DNA of 64,000 nucleotides from Deltaproteobacteria bacterium HGW-Deltaproteobacteria-8 (GTDB taxonomy: Bacteria; Desulfobacterota; Desulfovibrionia; Desulfovibrionales; Desulfovibrionaceae): assembly GCA_002840405.1 (NCBI GenBank), contig PHAR01000009.1:211442-275441 (forward strand). Direction: 5' to 3'. The translations under genes were made by a program, and so were the position numbers. The notes beneath the pieces are model-generated. The model searched no databases and had not been told where the DNA came from. It worked only from the letters and a program-made list of their open reading frames with translations. Shown piece after piece: positions 17,688 through 24,376 of this stretch; the stretch's first letter is position 1, and every line of letters begins with the position of its first letter.

Positions 17688-17882
17688 CTACCCCGCCGAG
17701 TATACCACCCGTAAGTTTGGCCTCTGGCCGTTCAGGTTTTCCTCATTCATGGCTCTTGCGAATTCCTCTGGGGCCAATCCGCCAAGTGCGCTGTGGGGCC
17801 GAGCGTGAGCCATAAAGCGCAACAAAAAGACAACCGTTTCGAACGGAGCGCTGAGGGTGAAGTCGTCACTGGAAGTGGTCAT
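17688..17882 (-). pseudogene. IS3-family transposase OrfB, C-terminal remnant
   Basis: 64 codons ending in the typical C terminus of IS3-type integrases (FMAHARPHSALGGLAPEEFA). The DDE catalytic core is missing. Just beyond its stop, the sequence read leftward includes GTGTAAAGTCCCCCTG, which could be an IS end. The rest of 17460-17690 holds nothing I recognise. The remnant's first codon overlaps the DNase II stop, so it may have been fused there by an old deletion. Confidence 0.7.
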
Positions 17883-19159
17883 TGAGTCGGTGCGGTATCC
17901 CCAGAAATCAGCTGCATTATCGAGGCGGAAAGGGCCTTATCCTCAATTACGTAGAACAACCCTCCACGTCCGTTTTGGCTGCTCTTGCAGTTGGGGCCAG
18001 AGAGGGCTCCCTGCTGGTTCATATCCCCAAAGATAGCCAAGGGGTTGCCTCCTGAAGTTGCAACACCGATCTTTGCGTGGTTGAAGTTCGATCCGGGACC
18101 GCCCTTCAAGTTGAACTTGCTTCCTCCCCATTGCCCTGATGTCGCAATGGCAACGGCACCGGGCTTGCCCAGGTAGTCATTCCAACAGTCGATTGACGTT
18201 GTGTCAGTAGTTGATGGGATGGTCGGCCGAGCCCACCATGTTGCCGTGCGGAGGGAAACGCCTCCCAACATGGCCGATATCAGTTGCCACGGGGGAACGT
18301 TCAGATTGGATGGCTTGGAAATTAGGGTTACGCCGCTGCTCAGTTGAACCTTCGTGGTCAATCTCCCGGTGGTTTTCTTTCCAAGTTTGGAAACCAGGGA
18401 TTGTATCTCCTGCGGACCACCGTTTTTTACGATTTGAGCGTTAGACGGGTTGGTGACCACGCTGGCATTGATTAGAGCGTTCAAAACCTGAACAACATCA
18501 TCTTTGTTCAGCCTTAAGGCGAAAAAGTGTTGGCTAACCAAAACGTTGTCATCTTTGATGCAGCCCAGAGTATTTCCGTCGCTGACCCTCGGATTGGCTT
18601 TGCTTCCGGAACCCGGCCAGGATGGAGTTGTTACCTGCATCACAAGCCCTTCACCGGATTCGTTCCAGGCAAGCAGGCCCTTTGAGTGTCCCCAGGGGCT
18701 ACTACAGCTATCGGTACAACCTTTGATGGGGGGATCGCCATAAAACTGATCATTCCAGACGACGTAGCTGATTTTACTGCCATAGACCTCGTCGAAGGTA
18801 GCCCCCACGGGATCAGCCAGGGTATCGCCGACGCATCCCTTGCCCTGCTTCAAAGTGGGACTTTCGTTGCTAGCGTAGAGGTATTGCTGCCCATAGGTGT
18901 AATTCTGGATTTCCCCGCCAAAAATACAGGCTCTCGTGTCTCTCTCCGTCCCGCATCCCGGAAATACTTTGGCATTGAGCTTAAAAACGAACCACCAGTC
19001 TACCGGGTGCCCCTTTTCCACTAGAGGGGCAATCAACGTGCTGTTGTGAGCTCGGGCTACACCACTCGCATTCTGCCATACGCCGGACACCACCAAAAAG
19101 AACGTCATGATGCCAAACACCGCGAAACGGCGTATACCCTTCCAGCTCTTGGTATTCAT
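17879..19159 (-). CDS. Secreted DNase II-family nuclease
   Basis: 426 aa. ATG 19159 has GGAGG seven bases upstream; the open frame reaches 19399, but those 80 codons are not protein-like. Residues 1-38 are a signal peptide (basic MNTKSWKGIRR, then FAVFGIMTFFLVV). DNase II landmarks are PVDWWFVFKLN, QQYLYASNESP, WGHSKGLLAW (H158, K160) and NFNHAKIGVA (H361, K363). These two HxK motifs form the phospholipase-D-like active site of the family. DNase II is metal-independent, acts on double-stranded DNA at acid pH in animals, and is uncommon in bacteria. Export implies periplasmic or extracellular DNA cleavage. Confidence 0.88.
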   Translation of the reverse strand: MNTKSWKGIRRFAVFGIMTFFLVVSGVWQNASGVARAHNSTLIAPLVEKGHPVDWWFVFKLNAKVFPGCGTERDTRACIFGGEIQNYTYGQQYLYASNESPTLKQGKGCVGDTLADPVGATFDEVYGSKISYVVWNDQFYGDPPIKGCTDSCSSPWGHSKGLLAWNESGEGLVMQVTTPSWPGSGSKANPRVSDGNTLGCIKDDNVLVSQHFFALRLNKDDVVQVLNALINASVVTNPSNAQIVKNGGPQEIQSLVSKLGKKTTGRLTTKVQLSSGVTLISKPSNLNVPPWQLISAMLGGVSLRTATWWARPTIPSTTDTTSIDCWNDYLGKPGAVAIATSGQWGGSKFNLKGGPGSNFNHAKIGVATSGGNPLAIFGDMNQQGALSGPNCKSSQNGRGGLFYVIEDKALSASIMQLISGDTAPTQ

Positions 19160-19672
19160 GATATTGCCTCCAAAGTTATATTCCAAAGGATAAACTGTGG
19201 CCAAAGAGGCTGGTGCGATCCAAGTACCCCGTGGCCTGGGTGGCTCTAGATACAAGCTTATACACCATGCCACATCCAGAGAGCAAATGGCAATTGGCCT
19301 GCCCCACCCTAAACCTGAGCCAGAGATTCTGTTAGTCTCTGAGCCATGGAGGGAACGGATATGGCTGGAAAAACAGGCACCAGAGCAGATAATCGCCAAA
19401 CTTCGTAAAAGGGAAAGTGACCTTCCCCGTCTAGTACCCCGTCACCGCCTCACTGGCTGGACAGGTCTTGAGATAGGGCTAGATCTATCTCCTATGGTTG
19501 GCGGGGTGTCCGGTCGAAACGGGGGCTACTCCACACTCCCGACCTCCCTGAGTTGTCGAGGCATCTGCTTTTGTCATGTTCAACGTTGCAAAACGCAGGC
19601 GCATATCGTATTGGCAGCATAAATATCGTACGCGGAATGCCCCGCGACTGAAGCACTAATTGGAGGTAAGAC
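19160..19672. other. Gene-free stretch with IS debris upstream of DNase II
   Basis: The stretch contains the DNase II leader and, on the plus strand near 19371-19420, codons for APEQIIAKLRKRE, which resembles the start of IS3-type OrfA proteins (EQII..L). It also contains the right copy of a 17-bp inverted repeat at 19496-19512. No intact gene is seen. Confidence 0.4.
19496..19512 (-). repeat. 17-bp inverted repeat, right copy
   Basis: ggttggcggggtgtccg is the exact reverse complement of 16767-16783. No matching direct duplication is evident outside the pair. Confidence 0.5.
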
Positions 19673-19984
19673 ATGGGTGGGTCAGGACCAAATGCGTATC
19701 CCCCAGGCTCCGCGAGTGACTGTGAAGACATTCGGTTCAAGGCTTCTGTGAATTCGCCTCAACCGGAAGCCCTTGACGATCTCGAAGTCGGGGATGTGCT
19801 CACTATCAGTGCGACAGACGACGAAGAAGGTATTATCGTTTGGAACGATGATGAGGAAGTCGGCACTTTGACTGGCACAATGGTGGCCAAGATGCTCAAC
19901 TGTATGCAGTCTGAATATATCTTCCAAGCTACTGTCCTCGAGATATCTGAGGGCTATTGCCTGGTTCAGGTTGAATTAGCATGA
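19673..19984 (+). CDS. Small Gly-Gly-starting acidic protein of the QueC cassette
   Basis: 103 aa, with GGAGG seven bases before ATG. It begins MGGSGPNAYPPGSASDC, a flexible Gly/Pro/Ser leader. A compact region follows, rich in beta strands by eye (ALDDLEVGDVLTISATD, EVGTLTGTMVAKMLNCM, YIFQATVLEISEGYCLVQVE). I do not recognise a named family. Its stop overlaps the start of the PfkB-NDT gene (ATGA), so it is the first gene of a three-gene rightward operon. After Met removal the N terminus would be Gly-Gly, which may matter because QueC-like enzymes in type IV CBASS are reported to modify protein N termini. That link is inference. Confidence 0.75.
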   Translation: MGGSGPNAYPPGSASDCEDIRFKASVNSPQPEALDDLEVGDVLTISATDDEEGIIVWNDDEEVGTLTGTMVAKMLNCMQSEYIFQATVLEISEGYCLVQVELA

Positions 19985-21216
19985 ACAAAATAATAACTGT
20001 AGTTGGCGGCTCGTATATTGAAGAGTGCTGTTTCCCTGAATTCACCATCTCACGCGGAAGTGGTGTACGTGCAGCATGCATACTCAATGGTCTTCGTGAC
20101 ATAGTTGAGCTGAACACCGTCCTTGGTCCTCGGTCAAGGTCCAGATTTCAGAAGATCACCGCCAAAAAAGGCATCACCCTTCACGCTCGTGAAGGCACAG
20201 CCGACATCTGGTTTCGCTACCGCCACCCCCTCGCCAAGCCAACTATATTCCAAGCGAATCTGTCCGTTGCGCAGAAACATCATATCTCAACTAAAGATGC
20301 TCTCGTATTCGGGATGATTGAAGGGCGTCCGCAGGTGACCGCAAACCGAGTCGTATACGACCCTCAAGACGGGCACAGATCAAAGCCCTTCGATTTCAAC
20401 GAATCGACCGCGAAGGAACTGGCCATCGTAGCGTCATTATCCGAAGCGCAGGCGATCACCGGTGAAAGAAACACTGCGGATGCCGCGACCAAATTGCTCT
20501 CAAGTCCTTCCTGTGTAGCTGTTGTCATCAAATGCGGCCCTCAAGGGGCGCTGGTTGCTACGCCCACTTCACAACGATGGGTTTTTGCTTTTCCATCAGA
20601 GAACGTGTGGAAGATTGGCTCGGGTGACGTATTCTCAGCAGCATATGCCCATGCCTGGCTGGCAGAGGGGAAAGATCCGTTAGAGTCAGCATGGTTTGCG
20701 TCGCGGATGGTCACCGCCTATGTCAATTCAAGGCAAGAGGCATTCACGCCCGAAGAGATGGGCCGGATACGGGCGGAGGCCGCAACCGCAGTTCTACACA
20801 AAACGATGCCTGCAGCGCGCGAAATCCCAAAGGGACAAATATACCTCGCGGGGCCTTTTTTTACGACTGCTCAGCAGTGGCTTATTGATGAAGCACGCTC
20901 TGCGTTTCTCGATATGGGGTTCAGGGTGTTCTCGCCCGTCCATCATGTCGGGAGAGGAGGGGCAAATGAGGTGGCACCTGCAGATCTCATCGGGTTGGAC
21001 GACAGCTCTCTAGTTTTCGCAATACTAGATGGGCTGGACTCGGGAACGATCTTTGAGGTTGGCTATGCCCGAGCCAAAGGAATTCCCGTAGTCGGCGTTG
21101 CTGAAGCGTGTGATGACAATGCGTTAACAATGCTGCACGGGTCAGGGTGTCTTATAACACACGATTTCACCACGGGTATTTATACAGCGTGCTGGAAACT
21201 GATGAACGATGTCTGA
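19981..21216 (+). CDS. PfkB-family kinase fused to nucleoside 2-deoxyribosyltransferase
   Basis: 411 aa. Residues 1 to about 265 have a ribokinase/PfkB fold with the anion-hole motif GSGD (213-216) holding the catalytic Asp and KCGPQGALV before it. Residues about 286-411 are a nucleoside 2-deoxyribosyltransferase domain: IYLAGPFF, RVFSPVHHVGRG, and DGLDSGTIFEVGYA (350-363) with the nucleophile Glu359. Together the domains could attach a free base to 2-deoxyribose and phosphorylate a nucleoside. Its start overlaps the small protein gene and its end overlaps the QueC-like gene by eight bases, consistent with one pathway. Confidence 0.87.
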   Translation: MNKIITVVGGSYIEECCFPEFTISRGSGVRAACILNGLRDIVELNTVLGPRSRSRFQKITAKKGITLHAREGTADIWFRYRHPLAKPTIFQANLSVAQKHHISTKDALVFGMIEGRPQVTANRVVYDPQDGHRSKPFDFNESTAKELAIVASLSEAQAITGERNTADAATKLLSSPSCVAVVIKCGPQGALVATPTSQRWVFAFPSENVWKIGSGDVFSAAYAHAWLAEGKDPLESAWFASRMVTAYVNSRQEAFTPEEMGRIRAEAATAVLHKTMPAAREIPKGQIYLAGPFFTTAQQWLIDEARSAFLDMGFRVFSPVHHVGRGGANEVAPADLIGLDDSSLVFAILDGLDSGTIFEVGYARAKGIPVVGVAEACDDNALTMLHGSGCLITHDFTTGIYTACWKLMNDV

Positions 21217-21802
21217 ACTCTTATTGCTTTCTGGCGGGATTGACTCAATCTGTCTTGCGGCTTGGCGTCGACCAGCATGTTGTCTTACAATCGATTATGG
21301 GCAACGTCCAGCTAAAGCTGAGTTTACAGCTTCCACTCAGGTATGCAGAGCGCTCGGGTTAAAACATGAGACCCTCAATGTGCCCATCGGACATCTCGGC
21401 GGTGGAGTTATGGCGGGTTCGCTTCCCATTGCCGCTTCCCCTCATATTGAATTCTGGCCATTCCGCAATCAATTCCTCATCACGCTCGGCGCCATGTATG
21501 CGCTACGCTTTGGCTATGCCAAAGTTCTCATAGGAACAGTGCTTTCAGATCGGCGTCACGCCGATGGTCATCCAGAATTTGTGAAGGGCATCGCTGAGGT
21601 CATTCGCGCACAGGAAGGGATGGTCGAAGTGGAGGCCCCCGCGTTGAACTACGGAACAGCCGAACTCATTAGATTGTCCAGCGTCACGCCAAATGTGCTT
21701 GGATGGGCACATTCATGCCATACCGGAGTTCTGGCGTGTGGACACTGCCCCGGTTGCAACAAGCACTCAAAAACAATGGGGGAAATCGGCTGGAACCGCT
21801 AA
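21209..21802 (+). CDS. QueC-like 7-cyano-7-deazaguanine synthase homologue
   Basis: 197 aa, slightly shorter than housekeeping QueC. The PP-loop LLLLSGGIDS is at the N terminus, TIDYGQRPAKAE follows, and the C-terminal zinc site CHTGVLACGHCPGC is complete. QueC converts carboxy-deazaguanine to preQ0 with ATP and ammonia. QueC-like enzymes also occur in antiphage systems (QatC; Cap9 of type IV CBASS). No queD, queE or tgt gene is nearby, so a housekeeping queuosine role is less likely. The stop abuts the convergent glycosylase stop with no base between. Confidence 0.85.
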   Translation: MSELLLLSGGIDSICLAAWRRPACCLTIDYGQRPAKAEFTASTQVCRALGLKHETLNVPIGHLGGGVMAGSLPIAASPHIEFWPFRNQFLITLGAMYALRFGYAKVLIGTVLSDRRHADGHPEFVKGIAEVIRAQEGMVEVEAPALNYGTAELIRLSSVTPNVLGWAHSCHTGVLACGHCPGCNKHSKTMGEIGWNR

Positions 21803-22636
21803 TTAAACCTCCAGGCGACATTGTTGCGGTGTCGGCTCGCCACTAGCACTCTTTTTGCGATTCGCTTGCGGAATCCGTAATCTACCCAGCGCGCGGATCG
21901 GGAGTTGGCCGGCATCACGCATTCCATCCCAAATAAGGCAGTCCAATACAGCTGGGCGTAAGCCCATCGCCTGGCAAAAGAGTAAAAAGCGTGCTTCCAT
22001 ACCGCAATAGTCCTTCTCGACGCGGTCGCTGTCTTTAAACAGTCCGCATAGCTTGCCCGCCCTGATTAAGTGGATGTCGAGGATTGCGACATCATCGCAA
22101 TCTAAAACGTTGCGTGCGACCCAACTGGCAGTCTTGTACCCGACACCTGGCATACCGAGCAGTTGGTCTCGAAGCCCCAAGCCACTGTCCAGGCGAAGCG
22201 GCTCCTGGCGAACAATCCTCATGGCCGATGCGAGATACTTTGATTTCTGATTCGGATATCGGTAACGCAAATGACGGCCACCAACCACGAGCGGCGCGTT
22301 CAAGACTGATACCCAGGCTTCTTGGCGCGTCTCTCTTGCTGCAACAAGACCAGCGCCCCCACACCGCTCATACGCAGCGGTAGCCATTTCAGCTGTGATA
22401 CCATAACCGCCGAGCAAACAAAACACCAACTCCTCGACCACTCCGTCGCGAGCGCGGTAACAACTCGACGGTTTCGTGTCTAATTCCGCCATCCAAGCTT
22501 GAGCCAGCCAGTAGGCTGGTGTGAACAGATGCCAAGGGTCTCCCCATTTCATACCGGGCAGAATCTGTTCTTCAGGGCAAGGCATGGCTCTTTCAACAAG
22601 CTTCTCGCCAATGACGAGGCTGACCATTCTATTCAT
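21803..22636 (-). CDS. OGG-like HhH-GPD DNA glycosylase
   Basis: 277 aa from ATG 22636, which overlaps the methylase TGA (ATGA) and has GGAGG upstream; an earlier in-frame start at 22666 is less likely. The helix-hairpin-helix GMPGVGYKTASWVARNV has the catalytic Lys, and the acid Asp lies in DVAILDIHLIRAG, as in 8-oxoguanine glycosylase/lyases. The family excises damaged or modified purines. OGG-like proteins (Cap11) accompany QueC-like proteins in type IV CBASS, which supports a functional link to the convergent QueC gene. Confidence 0.82.
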   Translation of the reverse strand: MNRMVSLVIGEKLVERAMPCPEEQILPGMKWGDPWHLFTPAYWLAQAWMAELDTKPSSCYRARDGVVEELVFCLLGGYGITAEMATAAYERCGGAGLVAARETRQEAWVSVLNAPLVVGGRHLRYRYPNQKSKYLASAMRIVRQEPLRLDSGLGLRDQLLGMPGVGYKTASWVARNVLDCDDVAILDIHLIRAGKLCGLFKDSDRVEKDYCGMEARFLLFCQAMGLRPAVLDCLIWDGMRDAGQLPIRALGRLRIPQANRKKSASGEPTPQQCRLEV

Positions 22637-23301
22637 TCCGATCCTCCAAGCTTCGCCCGCAACCACTCCAACAAGCCAAACTGTTCCGGGAGGGACAACT
22701 CCGAAACCCGTCGTTGTAACCGTGTCGTACGGCGTCTGATGATCTCTCGCTGACGATATCCATCACCGAGATGCCATGCATCGTGCAGTTGTTGAGAAGG
22801 CTCGAAATTGAGCCAGACACATTCCTCACGCATTCCGGTATGCGTCATTGCGGCGAACGAAACTCGCCTCCAACTGTGAAGCACTTCGGCGTACAATGGG
22901 TTATTGTAGCCGGACACCATGACCATGCACTTTTCCCGCTTCAGGCATTCCAACAGCCTGATATGATCCGCATCCGTGTAGTCATGCCTGTAGACGCGCT
23001 CCCGGCGGCGTGTAGCCCGGACATAAGGAGGGTCGGCGTAAATCAAGGCCGACTGTTCAAGTGATGCTTGTTCAAGCCACCCCACAGCGTCACAACAAAC
23101 GAGTTCACACGGTTGGTTGGGTGCCTCAGCCCAGCGCCTGAAGACCGTAGGATCGATTTCGATGCCGACTTGACGTGCAGCAGGACGCTTGTTGCGCATC
23201 ACAGCTCCGCCGCCAAGATGCGTCTCCACATAGGTCGTGTGCGGGGGCATCAGGTTAAGTAACCGTGGATAGGTGCGGCCCTTGCCGCCTGCGTATGCCA
23301 T
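22633..23301 (-). CDS. D12-class (Dam-like) DNA adenine N6-methyltransferase
   Basis: 222 aa. It starts MAYAGGKGRTYPRLLNLMP, the SAM-binding motif of D12-class enzymes. THLGGGAV and the catalytic DPPY (ALIYADPPYVRATRR) follow. VSGYNNPLYAEVL and CVWLNFEP complete the core. It methylates adenine in an unknown short site. No restriction endonuclease gene is adjacent; the next gene is the OGG-like glycosylase, overlapping by four bases. The protein is on the short side for the family and has a basic C-terminal helix. Confidence 0.87.
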   Translation of the reverse strand: MAYAGGKGRTYPRLLNLMPPHTTYVETHLGGGAVMRNKRPAARQVGIEIDPTVFRRWAEAPNQPCELVCCDAVGWLEQASLEQSALIYADPPYVRATRRRERVYRHDYTDADHIRLLECLKREKCMVMVSGYNNPLYAEVLHSWRRVSFAAMTHTGMREECVWLNFEPSQQLHDAWHLGDGYRQREIIRRRTTRLQRRVSELSLPEQFGLLEWLRAKLGGSE

Positions 23302-23819
23302 GCGATTAGCATCGCCAGAAATGGCGAGGATGTCAATGTCGTCTACGCACTTCTAAACATCTTTATGCGGTCCTAGAAAAGGGGACTTTGCAATCGGGCA
23401 ACCAGATTTGCGCGACTGATATGCCGCCCTTACGGGCGGCGGGGGCCACACCCCCAAGAACTGGAAAAAAACAGGCGCCCAGGCGATGGTAAACCATTGC
23501 GGCTCTAGCTAATCAACTGGAAAAGAAACTGGAAAAAATGCGGCCTGTGAGGGTCAAGAGTGAGGGCGCACGGCAAAAAATAGTGCCGTTTTTCTAGGAT
23601 GTTATCCAGCACTCAGAAAACAGCCGCCCCGCCCCCTACCGGGGGCTATCGTCGCTGCGTTCCGCAGACAAAAAGCCAGGTCGTGACGAATTTCGCGCCA
23701 GGACGCCCCCAGGAGCGTTTTGGCTTCCAGGGACCCAAAGGACCGAGAGGCCGAGAAGCGCGCGCTCCGGCCCTCCTGGGGCTCCTGGTGAAGTGTTTCA
23801 GAGGGGTTGGGCTAGAGGA
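23302..23819. other. Gene-free spacer with hairpins and a short direct repeat
   Basis: No credible gene is seen. It contains a perfect 7-bp stem GCCGCCC-TTAC-GGGCGGC (23423-23440), three copies of ACTGGAAAA (23460-23468, 23516-23524, 23528-23536), and a plus-strand terminator-like hairpin ACGGCA...TGCCGT followed by five T (23570-23593). It separates the cassette methylase from the end of the transposition operon. A small RNA or regulatory leader is possible but not shown. Confidence 0.4.
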
Positions 23820-24020
23820 CTATTTGCCAAGAGCCTTGAACTTGGCAAGCGCCTCGTCAGAAGTGCAGCCAGCCCGGAACAATGCGCGCAAAAGGGCCTG
23901 GTCTTCCGCAGGGACAGGCTGACCTTCAAGGCGGTTAGTGTGAAACCCCTGCTCAAGACGCCACAAGCGTTCCGCGATGGTTGCCCCTTCTACAACCGTG
24001 TTGAGCGGTGGAAGAGGCAT
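23820..24020 (-). CDS. Small ORF, last gene of the transposition operon
   Basis: 66 aa, not recognised. The start ATG shares one base with the preceding stop (TAATG), so it is translationally coupled. Its C-terminal half, NRLEGQPVPAEDQALLRALF then RAGCTSDEALAKF, resembles the C-terminal half of the preceding 118-aa protein (LEGQ, a Pro, LR-x3-R-x-G, a helix), suggesting an old duplication. A role in target choice or regulation of transposition is possible but unproven. Confidence 0.6.
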   Translation of the reverse strand: MPLPPLNTVVEGATIAERLWRLEQGFHTNRLEGQPVPAEDQALLRALFRAGCTSDEALAKFKALGK

Positions 24021-24376
24021 TAGGGCAACCGCTCCGTGTAGTAGGCGATAATCCGCTCAATGCACGCACGTCGAGACAGCCCGGACCGGACCATACCCCG
24101 GAGAGTTTCCAAGCGGTCGTTGACGATCAGCGGCACACCGTGTTGCCCTTCCAGTAGTGCCAGGCGGTTCTCGACGGCCTCCAGGACCGCCAAGTCCTTT
24201 ACGGGGTTCGGGGTGTCATAGGGTTTGTAAGGCACATTTGACTTGCTGGGGGGAATGATGAACGGGTCTGCCTCCTCGGCGGCGGCAGTGGCGGCATTTC
24301 TGATCTTCTGCGCCGGGGTCGGGTTTTCGATGGCGTCAACAATGGCGCAGTACGTCGAAAACACGCTGTCGCTCAT
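24020..24376 (-). CDS. Small ORF coupled to the TniE-like gene
   Basis: 118 aa, not recognised. The start overlaps the TniE-like stop by four bases. The N-terminal helix (FSTYCAIVDAIENPTPAQKI) is followed by an Ala/Glu-rich linker and a proline-rich segment. The C-terminal part contains ALLEGQHGVPLIVNDRLETL then RGMVRSGLSRRACIERI, similar in pattern to the 66-aa product of the next gene. Position makes it a transposon backbone gene rather than cargo. Confidence 0.65.
   Translation of the reverse strand: MSDSVFSTYCAIVDAIENPTPAQKIRNAATAAAEEADPFIIPPSKSNVPYKPYDTPNPVKDLAVLEAVENRLALLEGQHGVPLIVNDRLETLRGMVRSGLSRRACIERIIAYYTERLP

Noticed and set aside
19197-19622. A 141-codon plus-strand gene
   Set aside because: Apart from a short IS3 OrfA-like stretch (APEQIIAKLRK), the translation is not protein-like and spans an inverted-repeat sequence.
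21209-21802. Housekeeping queC of queuosine synthesis
   Set aside because: No queD, queE, queF or tgt is nearby, and the gene is fused by overlap into a transposon-borne cassette; a specialised role is more likely.
22633-23301. Part of a restriction-modification system
   Set aside because: No endonuclease gene is adjacent; the coupled gene is a DNA glycosylase. Excision-type restriction by the glycosylase remains a speculation under the cassette finding.
23599-23922. A 107-codon plus-strand frame with a collagen-like stretch
   Set aside because: It has no ribosome site, overlaps the coupled small ORF on the other strand, and the Gly-Pro run comes from GC-rich spacer sequence.
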